Assembly (NCBI RefSeq): GCF_042676025.1
Contig: NZ_JBHTJP010000002.1
Location: 62,001 to 126,000 of the forward strand
Length of the DNA: 64,000 nucleotides
DNA from: Salinimicrobium gaetbulicola
Lineage (GTDB): Bacteria; Bacteroidota; Bacteroidia; Flavobacteriales; Flavobacteriaceae
Reading direction: 5' to 3'
Below, in pieces: positions 9,028 to 17,207 of this stretch (position 1 is its first letter; each line of letters opens with the position of its first letter). Under the pieces are notes generated by a model. The model ran no database searches. It saw only the letters and a program-made list of their open reading frames with translations, and had not been told where the DNA came from. The position numbers and the translations under genes were made by a program.

Positions 9028-9573
9028 TTAGCGCTCGATTTTTACATTATAGCCTTCCACAATATGCAGGTGTTCTTCTGAAACAAAATCGGTTTCATGA
9101 AATTCAGCACGGCGTTTTTTCTTATTGTCGTAGCGTTTGATGCTTTTCGCGAAACGACGAATGTCATCTTCTGTTTTTAAGATAAGACCCGGAACTTTTA
9201 CAGATTTCCCTTCATTATCCTTCGCAACCATAGTAAAATAGGAAGAGTTGCAGTGTTTTACCTCCCCGGTCTGGATGTTTTCAGCTTCAACACGTATTCC
9301 TACGAGCATGGAGCTGGAGCCCACGAAGTTCACAGATGCCTTCATGGTTAACAGTTCCCCGATCTCAATAGGGTTTAAAAAATCTACGGTGTCCACACTA
9401 GCTGTCACGCAATATACCCCAGAGTGCTTAGAAGCACAGGCAAACGCGATTTGATCGAGTAGAGACAATACATATCCTCCATGAATTTTGCCGTTAAAAT
9501 TAGAACGGGAAGGCAGCATTAGTTCAGATATTGTAACAATAGATTCTGCTACCGTTTTAAATTCCTTGGTCAT
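9028..9573 (-). CDS. Acyl-CoA thioesterase (hotdog fold)
   Basis: A 181-residue hotdog-fold thioesterase of the YciA/BFIT group, which hydrolyses acyl-CoA to free acid and CoA. The core NFNGKIHGGYVLSLLDQIAF (about 25-44) carries the G-G-x-x-L/M-D motif of the family, followed by VTASVDTVDFLNPIEIG. The last 50 residues are basic and extend beyond the core fold. The gene is co-directional with rmuC upstream (5 bases) and abuts the SBF-like transporter downstream with no spacer, so the three probably form one transcript. Confidence 0.87.
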   Translation of the reverse strand: MTKEFKTVAESIVTISELMLPSRSNFNGKIHGGYVLSLLDQIAFACASKHSGVYCVTASVDTVDFLNPIEIGELLTMKASVNFVGSSSMLVGIRVEAENIQTGEVKHCNSSYFTMVAKDNEGKSVKVPGLILKTEDDIRRFAKSIKRYDNKKKRRAEFHETDFVSEEHLHIVEGYNVKIER

Positions 9574-9578
9574 CTTTT

Positions 9579-10916
9579 TTAATTTAAATTTCTAGTTTCT
9601 TCGTTTCCATTATCAGCTCTTTCGATCCACTTTTGGGATAACCGTTGTTTGGGGGAGATTCCTAAAGCCTCCAGCTTATCAATATCCTTGATTAAATTCT
9701 GCTGCCCGGTCAACTTTTTCATCGCGCTTTCGTATGCAGAAGAGGTTGAATTTAATCTGTTTCCAACAGTTTCCAGGTCATCCAGAAGTATTTTGAACTT
9801 ATGATACAGAGAAGAAGCATGATTCGCAATTTCCAGAGCATTTTGCTGTTGCTTTTCATTGCTCCATAAGGTGTCAATGGTTCTTAATACAGATAGAAGG
9901 GTAGTAGGGCTAACTAGTAAAATATTCTTTTGAAAGGCAGTATAAAAGAAGGAGTTATCTGCATTTTGTGCCAGGTAAAGAGCCGGTTCAACGGGGATGA
10001 ACATTAACACGAAATCAGGCGATTGTATCTTATACAGATCCTCATATTTTTTGGAACTAAGGTCTACAATGTGATTGTTTAAGGATCGTAAATGCTCCTT
10101 CAGTAATTTGGCTCTAACGATATCATCTTCTGCATTCACGTATTTTTCATAAGCTACCAAAGATACCTTAGAGTCGATGACCATTCGTTTGTCTCCCGGT
10201 AAATGCAGGACTACATCTGGCAGAAGTTTTTTTCCTTCTTCGGTGGTATGTGACTGCTGGACAAAATATTCCCGGTCTTTCGAAAGCCCCGATTTTTCCA
10301 ACACCCGTTCTAGGATCAGTTCTCCCCAGTTTCCCTGTGTCTTATTTTCTCCTTTTAGAGCCTTGGTTAGGTTGTTCGCTTCTTCGCTTATCTTTATGTT
10401 TTGCTCGTTCAATAGCTGCAGCTGCTTTCCCAGCTGGGCGTGCCGCTCAATGAAGTCATTGGAATTCTTTTCAACCTTTTCTTCAAAAGTTTTGATCTTC
10501 TCCTGTAGCGGACTCAAAATATTCTGAATATTCTCTTTATTGAGAGTAGTGAATTTTTCAGATTTTTGTTCAAGGATCTTGTTCGCCAGATTCTCAAAAT
10601 CTTTAGTGAATTTCTCCTGAAGTTTTTCTATTTCCGTTTTCTGATCCTGAAGTTTCTCCTGAAGGTTCTGTAATTCAGAATTTCTTTGAGTCAGTTGATT
10701 TCTGAACATATCCTTCTCTTCCCGAATTTGTTCTCTTTCATTACAAGCTTCCAAAAATTGCTTTTCCGCAGCACCTTTTTGAAACTCCAGTTGTTTGTTC
10801 CTTTCAGTAAGGGTGCCAAGTTTCCCTTTGTTCTTGAGGTTAGCAATAACAAATCCAAGGATGGCGCCAAAAATAAGGATCAAAAAGGAAATTCCCAGGA
10901 GGCTGAATTCATTCAT
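9579..10916 (-). CDS. rmuC: DNA recombination protein RmuC
   Basis: A 445-residue RmuC homologue. Order: one N-terminal transmembrane helix (about 5-24), a long coiled coil (about 35-185), then the endonuclease-like core from about 190 (GNWGELILERVLEKSGL, LPDVVLHLPGDKRMVIDSKV, YLAQNADNSF). In E. coli the protein limits inversions at short inverted repeats and is thought to be a nuclease anchored to the membrane. The predicted D-x-K centre is within DSKVSLVAYE. It is the first gene of the rmuC-thioesterase-transporter run. Confidence 0.9.
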   Translation of the reverse strand: MNEFSLLGISFLILIFGAILGFVIANLKNKGKLGTLTERNKQLEFQKGAAEKQFLEACNEREQIREEKDMFRNQLTQRNSELQNLQEKLQDQKTEIEKLQEKFTKDFENLANKILEQKSEKFTTLNKENIQNILSPLQEKIKTFEEKVEKNSNDFIERHAQLGKQLQLLNEQNIKISEEANNLTKALKGENKTQGNWGELILERVLEKSGLSKDREYFVQQSHTTEEGKKLLPDVVLHLPGDKRMVIDSKVSLVAYEKYVNAEDDIVRAKLLKEHLRSLNNHIVDLSSKKYEDLYKIQSPDFVLMFIPVEPALYLAQNADNSFFYTAFQKNILLVSPTTLLSVLRTIDTLWSNEKQQQNALEIANHASSLYHKFKILLDDLETVGNRLNSTSSAYESAMKKLTGQQNLIKDIDKLEALGISPKQRLSQKWIERADNGNEETRNLN

Positions 10917-10946
10917 AAAAAGGAGGTTTTTTCAAAGATACTCTTT

Positions 10947-11741
10947 TCATGTTTTAATTCGGAAGGCTCGCGTCTCTGGATCAAAAATGATAAGATCGGC
11001 AGGGAAAACAGATTCAAAAGCTCTTTTTTCGATCAGCTCGTTCGGGGTACCCTGAAGTATCCCGTCTTCTTTCATAAGGAGGATCTTATCGCATAATTGC
11101 AGGGCCAGATTGATCTCATGAGTAGCGAAAATGACCGCTTTTTTAGTTTGAACACTCAGCTGTTTCAGGAGCTTCAAGACCTGTGCCTTGTGGTACATGT
11201 CCAGGTGGGAAGTAGGTTCATCCAGGATCATGATGGGAGTGTCCTGTGCAAGTGCCCGGGCTATCAATACCTTTTGAAACTGACCGTCGCTTAATTCAAA
11301 ACATTTTTTATTCTTAAGTGGATCGATATCTACAAGTTCCAGAGCTGTTCTAACTTTTTGTCGGTCTCCTTCAGAAAGGGAACCGATCCAGTTGGTGTAA
11401 GGCTGTCGGCCAAGGGCAACTAACTCTGCCACCCCCAGATTTCTGGAAACAGGTTGTTCAGTAAGCACAAGGCTAATAAGCTCAGCCAGTTTTTCCGAAG
11501 AAATGGATTCCTTGTCCTGAGAATTAATGATTATTTTCCCTTCCAACGGATTTTGAACGCCACTAATGCTTCTTAAAAATGTGGATTTTCCAACACCATT
11601 TATTCCTATCACAGCTACAAGTTCTCCTTCTTTTACCTCCACGTTTATATGGGAACCGATCACAATTTGCAAATGCTTTTTCTGATAACCAATTTTAAGG
11701 TTTTCAGTTTTCAGGACGATATTTGTTCGGTTTTCGGTCAT
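10947..11741 (-). CDS. btuD: ABC transporter ATPase, cobalamin/iron-chelate type (BtuD-like)
   Basis: A 264-residue ATPase of the FecE/BtuD family. The Walker A motif GINGVGKST is at 46-54. The signature is ELSDGQFQKV (LSDGQ instead of LSGGQ, seen in related chelate importers). Walker B is IMILDEPTSHLD, and the switch histidine is in FATHEI. It energises uptake through the permease encoded just upstream (gap of three bases). The cobalamin assignment is inferred from the neighbouring B12 riboswitch, TonB receptor and BtuG-like gene; sequence alone cannot exclude a siderophore. Confidence 0.85.
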   Translation of the reverse strand: MTENRTNIVLKTENLKIGYQKKHLQIVIGSHINVEVKEGELVAVIGINGVGKSTFLRSISGVQNPLEGKIIINSQDKESISSEKLAELISLVLTEQPVSRNLGVAELVALGRQPYTNWIGSLSEGDRQKVRTALELVDIDPLKNKKCFELSDGQFQKVLIARALAQDTPIMILDEPTSHLDMYHKAQVLKLLKQLSVQTKKAVIFATHEINLALQLCDKILLMKEDGILQGTPNELIEKRAFESVFPADLIIFDPETRAFRIKT

Positions 11742-11744
11742 CGT

Positions 11745-12776
11745 TTAAAAGAGAAATTTTCTTTTTCTTACCAGCAGCCAAATCACAACCGGTGCTCCCA
11801 CAAGTGAAGTTATCGCGTTGATTGGTAAGGTATGTTCACTTCCCGGTAATTGCGCCACGATATCACAAAGTAACATAAGGATCGCTCCTCCCAAAATTAC
11901 AGCCGGAAGCAGGATCCTGTGATCGTTGACCGGGATGACCTGTCTTATAAGGTGCGGAACGGCAAGACCCACAAAAGCGATCGGTCCCGCAAAGGCTGTG
12001 ATGCTTCCGGCCAGGAAACTTGTTGATATGATCAATAAGGCCCTGTTCTTGCGGATGTTCATTCCCAAACTACGTGCGTATTGCTCTCCTAATAATAGTG
12101 AATTGAGATTTTTTATGCTGAAGATGGCAATTCCGATTCCCAAAAGCCAGAAAAATGACAGTACTCCAAGCTCATTCCAGCTAAGGTCTCCCACACTACC
12201 GTAAGACCAAAAAACATACTGCTGGAGCTGGGCAGCCGGACTAAAATAGGCCAACACACTAACAACCGCCGAACTTAAACTGGCAAACATCAGCCCAATG
12301 ATCAAAATGGCCATGGTATCTTTTAATCTAATGGAGGCGATCATAACAGCTAATAGGACTAATAAACTTCCAACGCTGGAAGCTATTACAAGTCCCCAGC
12401 TGGAGAAAATTACGGAACCTGCTATTCCGCCGAACAGGGAAGCTCCCATAAGAACCAGGGCAACTCCCAGGCTGGCTCCGCTGCTGAGTCCCAGAACATA
12501 AGGACCCGCCAACGGATTACGAAACATGGTTTGCATTAGCATCCCGCTTACTGCCAGGCCTGATCCTGCCAGCACAGAAGTGAAAGCTTTCGGAATACGA
12601 TAATCCATGATAATATATCGCCAGGTTTCCTTGCTGTTTTCCGCGGAAAAAATTACTGCCAATATTTCGTCAAAGGGAATACTTACCGATCCCAGGCCTA
12701 TATTTAGAAACCAGATAACTACTGTTAAAAACAGCAGTATTAAAAGGCTGACGGTATACTTACGGGTGCTTTGCAA
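11745..12776 (-). CDS. btuC: FecCD-type ABC permease (BtuC-like)
   Basis: A 343-residue integral membrane protein with about ten helices, of the BtuC/FhuB/FecCD family. Family features are YRIPKAFTSVLAGSGLAVSG, MQTMFRNPLAGPYVLGLSSG and GPIAFVGLAVPHLIRQ, the last being the contact region for the ATPase. It forms the transmembrane dimer that takes vitamin B12 from the periplasmic binding protein. The reading frame starts with TTG immediately after the TAA of btuF (TAATTG); no ATG occurs early enough, so a TTG start coupled to btuF termination is the best reading. Confidence 0.87.
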   Translation of the reverse strand: MQSTRKYTVSLLILLFLTVVIWFLNIGLGSVSIPFDEILAVIFSAENSKETWRYIIMDYRIPKAFTSVLAGSGLAVSGMLMQTMFRNPLAGPYVLGLSSGASLGVALVLMGASLFGGIAGSVIFSSWGLVIASSVGSLLVLLAVMIASIRLKDTMAILIIGLMFASLSSAVVSVLAYFSPAAQLQQYVFWSYGSVGDLSWNELGVLSFFWLLGIGIAIFSIKNLNSLLLGEQYARSLGMNIRKNRALLIISTSFLAGSITAFAGPIAFVGLAVPHLIRQVIPVNDHRILLPAVILGGAILMLLCDIVAQLPGSEHTLPINAITSLVGAPVVIWLLVRKRKFLF

Positions 12777-13922
12777 TTATTTTAGCGGTTTATAAAACGT
12801 GGTTTCATAATCGGGTAATAGTTGTGGGTGAAATATCGAGATAAGGTCCTTCAACACCAGATCTGGCCGGTTAGGAGCCAGTTCGTAAAAAACAACTCCC
12901 CCGGTTTCACCTTTTTCGCTACTAAAAGTATAGATTTTTCGATCTTCAAAAGCTTGAAATTTTGTGTAGTGTGTTGAAGCACTGCTCATTTCCTCATAAG
13001 TTTGGAACTGCGCCGGGCCTATCCAGAATTCTGCATCTCTTGCCGAAGCTAATACTGATTCAAATGAGAGGGAAAGACTTCCGGTGCCCTCTGAGTCTTC
13101 AAAAAGGTATTTGGTATTCGCATCCTTCATAAAAATGGCTTGCCAGCTGTCTCCTGCGGGAAGGTACCATTGGTCTTTATACATGGCTCCTGCTACCACT
13201 GTCGGTTTTTCTGAAGCATTTTTTGCAAGCCCCTTAGCTGCCAGATATTCTTTTTCTACCTGATTAAAAAAAGTAGTTGCTGCTTCGATCTTTACGAAGA
13301 AAGCACCAAAGAACTTGATCCATTCCGCTTTTCCGAGAGGAGAGTTTTCTGTCCAGTCAGAATTAAATACTACCGGAATTCCGCTTTTTTGAATGGTATT
13401 GAAACTTTTATTACTTCCGTCTATTGAGAATCCAATGACCACATCAGGTCTTAAGGCCAGGAGATTTTCGGTATTAATGGCTTCATTTTTTCCGAGCTCC
13501 TTGACTTTCCCGTCTTTGATCAGTTGGCGGGTTTTTTCGGAAGAAATATAATCCAGACCGGGGAAGCCTACTAGGGTATTTTCTACTTCCAGGATTTCGA
13601 GAGAAGGTATATGAGTGGTGGAGGTCACCACGATCTTCTCTACCGGGATCTTAATTTTTTGATCATACTGCAGGTTTTCCGGAATCTGTGCATTTTCTTC
13701 TGCTAACAGATAGCGATAAGATTTATCGGCACCCGGCCAGGGATTATCGACCGTGATAATTTTATGATCCCCAAAATCTGTAATTGCCAAGCCCGATGCG
13801 TATTCAATGGGAATTTCTGTCCCTATTTGGGAAGTGGTTTTTTCCTTTCTGCTTTCTTCGGTTTTACAACTAATTGCTGAAACGGTCAGGAATAGAAAGA
13901 ATATTTTGAGGAACTGTTTCAT
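12777..13922 (-). CDS. btuF: Substrate-binding lipoprotein of the B12-type ABC importer (BtuF-like)
   Basis: A 381-residue lipoprotein. The signal peptide ends in the lipobox AISC (lipidated Cys about 19). A helical-backbone binding domain follows (PF01497 type): VVTSTTHIPSLEILEVENTL, then LLALRPDVVIGFSIDG and FFGAFFVK. It should capture cobalamin in the periplasm for BtuCD. It is the first gene of the minus-strand operon. TACTTTTG on the minus strand (13931-13938) matches the -7 consensus just upstream of the ATG, but no clear -33 is present. The cobalamin riboswitch next door is on the other strand and does not cover this transcript. Confidence 0.83.
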   Translation of the reverse strand: MKQFLKIFFLFLTVSAISCKTEESRKEKTTSQIGTEIPIEYASGLAITDFGDHKIITVDNPWPGADKSYRYLLAEENAQIPENLQYDQKIKIPVEKIVVTSTTHIPSLEILEVENTLVGFPGLDYISSEKTRQLIKDGKVKELGKNEAINTENLLALRPDVVIGFSIDGSNKSFNTIQKSGIPVVFNSDWTENSPLGKAEWIKFFGAFFVKIEAATTFFNQVEKEYLAAKGLAKNASEKPTVVAGAMYKDQWYLPAGDSWQAIFMKDANTKYLFEDSEGTGSLSLSFESVLASARDAEFWIGPAQFQTYEEMSSASTHYTKFQAFEDRKIYTFSSEKGETGGVVFYELAPNRPDLVLKDLISIFHPQLLPDYETTFYKPLK

Positions 13923-13952
13923 TTCAGCATCAAAAGTAAGATTATTTAAAAT

Positions 13953-13987
13953 TTTGTAAGAAGGATAAATTGAAATGTTTACTTTCG
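13953..13987 (+). promoter_or_regulatory. Candidate promoter of the B12 riboswitch transcript
   Basis: TTTG (13953-13956, within ATTTTG) and TACTTTCG (13980-13987; one mismatch to TAnnTTTG) are 23 bases apart. They lie just upstream of the riboswitch. The spacing is at the long end for the Bacteroidota consensus. Confidence 0.35.
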
Positions 13988-13997
13988 TAGTGAAATT

Positions 13998-14230
13998 TTG
14001 GTTCGGCTGGTTCTGATCATCTTCAGAAACGCAAAACGCCGATTAAAAGGGAATCAGGTTAAAGCCTGAGCTGTTCCCGCAACTGTAAGCTTAGTTCCGA
14101 TAGATTTCGGAATGCCTTTGTAAACTTCAAACCACTGTCCCGCCGGGATGGGAAGGTAAACAAAAGGACGCGAGCCAGGAGACCTGCCAGATTCAGTAAT
14201 TAAAACCTTTGACTTTCGGGAAAAAAGTCG
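13998..14230 (+). promoter_or_regulatory. Cobalamin (adenosylcobalamin) riboswitch
   Basis: The B12 box GCCAGGAGACCTGCC (14174-14188) is a textbook match. The conserved core AAAAGGGAA...GAGCTGTTCCCGCAACTGTAA lies at 14045-14089. The element controls the TonB receptor that starts at 14235. Between the B12 box and the ATG a small hairpin GACTTT(14211-14216)/AAAGTC(14224-14229) sits directly in front of the start codon. This is a plausible expression platform acting on translation, by inference. No T-rich terminator stem is present in the leader, which also favours translational control. Confidence 0.95.
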
Positions 14231-14234
14231 GCGG

Positions 14235-16067
14235 ATGATGAAACAAAATACTTTCTACATCTTATTTCTGGCGGTGCTGCAAACAGTTCAAATGTTTGCG
14301 CAAGAAGGCCCCATCAATCAGCTTGACGAGGTTGTGCTCAGTGATGTACGGCTCTACAGTGCTGTTAAGGCCAATACTGTCCAGGTTTTGAAAGATTCGG
14401 TGCTGGAAAAGAATCCACCGGTGCTTACTTCGGTTCTAAAATTTAATTCTCCCATTTATTTCCGAGAAAATGGCCCGGGGATGGTTTCTTCGGCATCTTT
14501 TAGAGGGACTTCTGCTTCTCAAACGGCGGTGATTTGGAATGGGATCAATATCAACTCTTCCTTAAACGGGCAAACAGATTTCAATACGTTGCTCACTTCG
14601 GGCTACGACCATATCGGTATCAGGTCTGGCGGGGGGAGTGTGCTTTACGGAAGCGGGGCTATAGGAGGAAGTGTCCATTTGAATAATAAGTTCAGGTTTG
14701 ATAAGGGGTTTAAAAACGAATTGAGGCTGCAGGCCGGAAGTTTTGAAACTTTCTACGGAAGTTATTTATCTGAGTATTCAACCGAAAAAACGAGCTTTCA
14801 GTTTAATGTTTCCCACATCAGCAGTGAGAATGATTTTGAATATCTCCAAACCCAAAAATTCAATGAGAACGGGGATTATAGCAATACTGGTTTCAGCCTC
14901 TCTTTAGCGCAACTTCTTAACCAGCAAAATTCATTAAGGTTTTACAGCAATTTTTTCAACGGACTTCGGGGTTTTTCGGGAACATTGACAGCTCCTTCGA
15001 AAAGTAAGTATGAGGATGTTAATAGCCGGAATTTATTGGAATGGAAGGGTTTTTTCGGTCGATTTACTTCAAACCTAAAGCTGGCTTATCTTGATGAAAC
15101 CTATCGGTACTTTGAAAACAGGGAAGAAGCAGTTTATACCTTTGGAAGGGCCAAAACAGGCATCGTAAAATACGATCTGGATTACCAACTTACTCCTGAA
15201 ATCAAAATTTCTGGAATTACTGATTTCAGGAAGACCTCGGCAGAGGGAACTGACATTGGAGAGGCAAAACGAACTACGGGTTCCATAGGTGTGTTGTTTG
15301 CTCACGAACTGGAACGCTTTGCCTATGAACTTAGCGGGCGAAAGGAATTTTCAGATGTTTACGATTCTCCTGTTTTATTTTCGCTTACTTCCAAATATGA
15401 TCTCACTGAAAATTATATTCTTAATTTCAATTTTTCCCGTAATTATAGAGTTCCCTCTTTTAATGATCTATTCTGGACCACAGGAGGCAATGAGGATCTG
15501 ATCCCCGAAGAATCTCTCCAGGCTGAATTCGGACAAAAAGTAGCGATTGAAAACTTCGAGATAGGTCTTACGGCCTTTATTGTTGAAATAGACCACCTCT
15601 TAAGATGGGTGCCTGGAGAAAACGGATTCTGGCAGCCTGAAAATACTGAGAGTGTTCGAAATTATGGGTTGGAAAGCATTGTAAACTGGAGCCGTAAATG
15701 GGGGGAGCATCAACTGAATTTCTTTGGAACTTATGCTTTTACCAAAAGCAAGGATTTGAAGCTGGATAAGGATCTTATTTATGTTCCCGAACATAAAATC
15801 ACCGCTTCATTAAGTCATAACATTAAAAGGTTTTCTGGATACTATCAATTCCTTTACACCGGTCCTGTCTACACATCAACGGATAATAATTACTCTATCG
15901 ATGGTTATTCCCTGTCTAATTTTGGGATGGAGTATAGCTTGCTCAAAAATAAAAAGCTGGTGATAGGTCTGGAATTGAGAAACCTTTGGAATACATCTTA
16001 TCAAAGCATGCCTTCACGCCCTATGCCCGGAAGGTCCTTCAATACTAAACTAAACTTTAAATTTTAA
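14235..16067 (+). CDS. btuB: TonB-dependent outer-membrane receptor for cobalamin (BtuB-like)
   Basis: A 610-residue outer-membrane receptor. A signal peptide (about 1-22) ends at FAQ. The plug domain contains SSASFRGTSASQTAVIWNG and GGSVLYGSGAIGGSVHL. A 22-strand beta-barrel follows and ends with the aromatic residue F (NTKLNFKF). Control by the cobalamin riboswitch, and the neighbouring btuFCD and BtuG-like genes, identify B12 as substrate. ATG codons at 14235 and 14238 are adjacent; either could start. The carboxypeptidase-like N-terminal domain of SusC-type receptors is absent, so this is a BtuB-type receptor. Confidence 0.92.
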   Translation: MMKQNTFYILFLAVLQTVQMFAQEGPINQLDEVVLSDVRLYSAVKANTVQVLKDSVLEKNPPVLTSVLKFNSPIYFRENGPGMVSSASFRGTSASQTAVIWNGININSSLNGQTDFNTLLTSGYDHIGIRSGGGSVLYGSGAIGGSVHLNNKFRFDKGFKNELRLQAGSFETFYGSYLSEYSTEKTSFQFNVSHISSENDFEYLQTQKFNENGDYSNTGFSLSLAQLLNQQNSLRFYSNFFNGLRGFSGTLTAPSKSKYEDVNSRNLLEWKGFFGRFTSNLKLAYLDETYRYFENREEAVYTFGRAKTGIVKYDLDYQLTPEIKISGITDFRKTSAEGTDIGEAKRTTGSIGVLFAHELERFAYELSGRKEFSDVYDSPVLFSLTSKYDLTENYILNFNFSRNYRVPSFNDLFWTTGGNEDLIPEESLQAEFGQKVAIENFEIGLTAFIVEIDHLLRWVPGENGFWQPENTESVRNYGLESIVNWSRKWGEHQLNFFGTYAFTKSKDLKLDKDLIYVPEHKITASLSHNIKRFSGYYQFLYTGPVYTSTDNNYSIDGYSLSNFGMEYSLLKNKKLVIGLELRNLWNTSYQSMPSRPMPGRSFNTKLNFKF

Positions 16068-16069
16068 AT

Positions 16070-17149
16070 ATGAATTATCGCAACCTGTTTCCGCTTTTTG
16101 TTTTAGGATCCCTCATTTTTACCTCCTGTAGTACTGATGATGAACCCGGCCAACCGCAATCCCCTGAATCAAATTTTGATAATGGTATTTTTATTCTGAA
16201 TGAGGGGAATTATGGATCCGGAAACTCGACCGTTTCATTTTTGGACCTTGATAATTCGGAAGTAAACCATCAAATTTTCAGCAAGAAAAATGAGGGAGAA
16301 TTACTTGGAGATACAGGTCAAAATATGGCATTTTATAAAGATTACGCATTTATAGTCATGAACGTCTCAAATGCCATCAAAGTCGTAGATCGTGGCAGCT
16401 TTAAACATATTATCACCATTGAAGAGAACCTGAACAATCCCAGGTTTATTACTTTTTCTGAAGGGAAAGCTTTTGTGACGAATTGGGGAGACGGAATGGA
16501 TCCTGATGATGATTTTATAAGTGTTTTTAATGCTGAAACGTTTACATCTCTCGCAACTATATCTGTTTCAGAAGGTCCCGAAAGAATAGTAGCCGGTCCC
16601 GGAAAGGTTTTCGCTGCCCATACAGGTGGATTTAATATTAATAATAGGATTTCTGTTATTGATCCGGTGAAAAATGAGCTTAATACGATCATTACTGTGG
16701 GTGAACAGCCTAATTCCCTAGTGTTAGATGGAGATAATTTATGGGTGCTTTCAGGTGGGAATCCTTCTTATTTGGACAATGAGTCGGCAGGTAGCTTGAG
16801 CCAAATTGACCTGGGAACTTTACAAATCACAAAACAGATTACCTTTCCAAATTCAACCGACCATCCCTCTAATCTTAATTTAGAGAACGAAATGTTATAT
16901 TACACTTTGGGAACTGAGGTATATACTTTCGGTTCAGCGGAATCTTCACTACCGCAAAGTCCGGTTTTTAAAATGGATAAAGTTGAGGTGCTATATGGTT
17001 TTAAAGTTATTGATTCCAAATTTTATGCAGCTTCAGCAAGTTTTGATTTTACGAGTAATGGAAAGCTTTATGTTTATGATATTTCCGGAAATCCTTTAAA
17101 TACTTATGGGGTAGGAGTAAACCCAAATGGGGTTTATTCTCAGGAATAG
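16070..17149 (+). CDS. btuG: BtuG-like surface lipoprotein, beta-propeller (DUF5074/YncE-like)
   Basis: A 359-residue lipoprotein with lipobox FTSC (Cys about 20), then acidic residues DDEPG, a common surface-export signal in Bacteroidota. The body is a repeating beta-propeller of the YncE/DUF5074 kind: repeats such as NGIFILNEGNYGSGNSTVSF, ISVIDPVKNELNTIITVG and GDNLWVLSGG. BtuG of Bacteroides is a propeller lipoprotein that caps BtuB and binds B12 with very high affinity. The position two bases after btuB under the B12 riboswitch supports that role here. The homology to BtuG is inferred from fold and context, not measured. Confidence 0.78.
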   Translation: MNYRNLFPLFVLGSLIFTSCSTDDEPGQPQSPESNFDNGIFILNEGNYGSGNSTVSFLDLDNSEVNHQIFSKKNEGELLGDTGQNMAFYKDYAFIVMNVSNAIKVVDRGSFKHIITIEENLNNPRFITFSEGKAFVTNWGDGMDPDDDFISVFNAETFTSLATISVSEGPERIVAGPGKVFAAHTGGFNINNRISVIDPVKNELNTIITVGEQPNSLVLDGDNLWVLSGGNPSYLDNESAGSLSQIDLGTLQITKQITFPNSTDHPSNLNLENEMLYYTLGTEVYTFGSAESSLPQSPVFKMDKVEVLYGFKVIDSKFYAASASFDFTSNGKLYVYDISGNPLNTYGVGVNPNGVYSQE

Positions 17150-17160
17150 GAGTATAACAT

Positions 17161-17190
17161 AAAAAATCCCGCTGACAGCGGGATTTTTTA
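17161..17190. terminator. Bidirectional rho-independent terminator
   Basis: AAAAAATCCCGCTG-ACA-GCGGGATTTTTTA: a near-perfect stem with A and T tracts on either side, between the convergent btuG and S41 protease genes. Confidence 0.9.
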
Positions 17191-17207
17191 TGTTATGAGA
17201 AGAAAAT

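Noticed and set aside
10177..10527. 116-residue and 67-residue plus-strand frames opposite rmuC
   Set aside because: They are shadows of the RmuC coding sequence; composition (Ser, Phe, Cys-rich) is typical of antisense frames.
10947..13922. Siderophore (iron) importer instead of B12 importer
   Set aside because: The FecCD-type sequence alone is compatible with iron, but the adjacent cobalamin riboswitch, BtuB-type receptor and BtuG-like protein favour B12. Not fully excluded.
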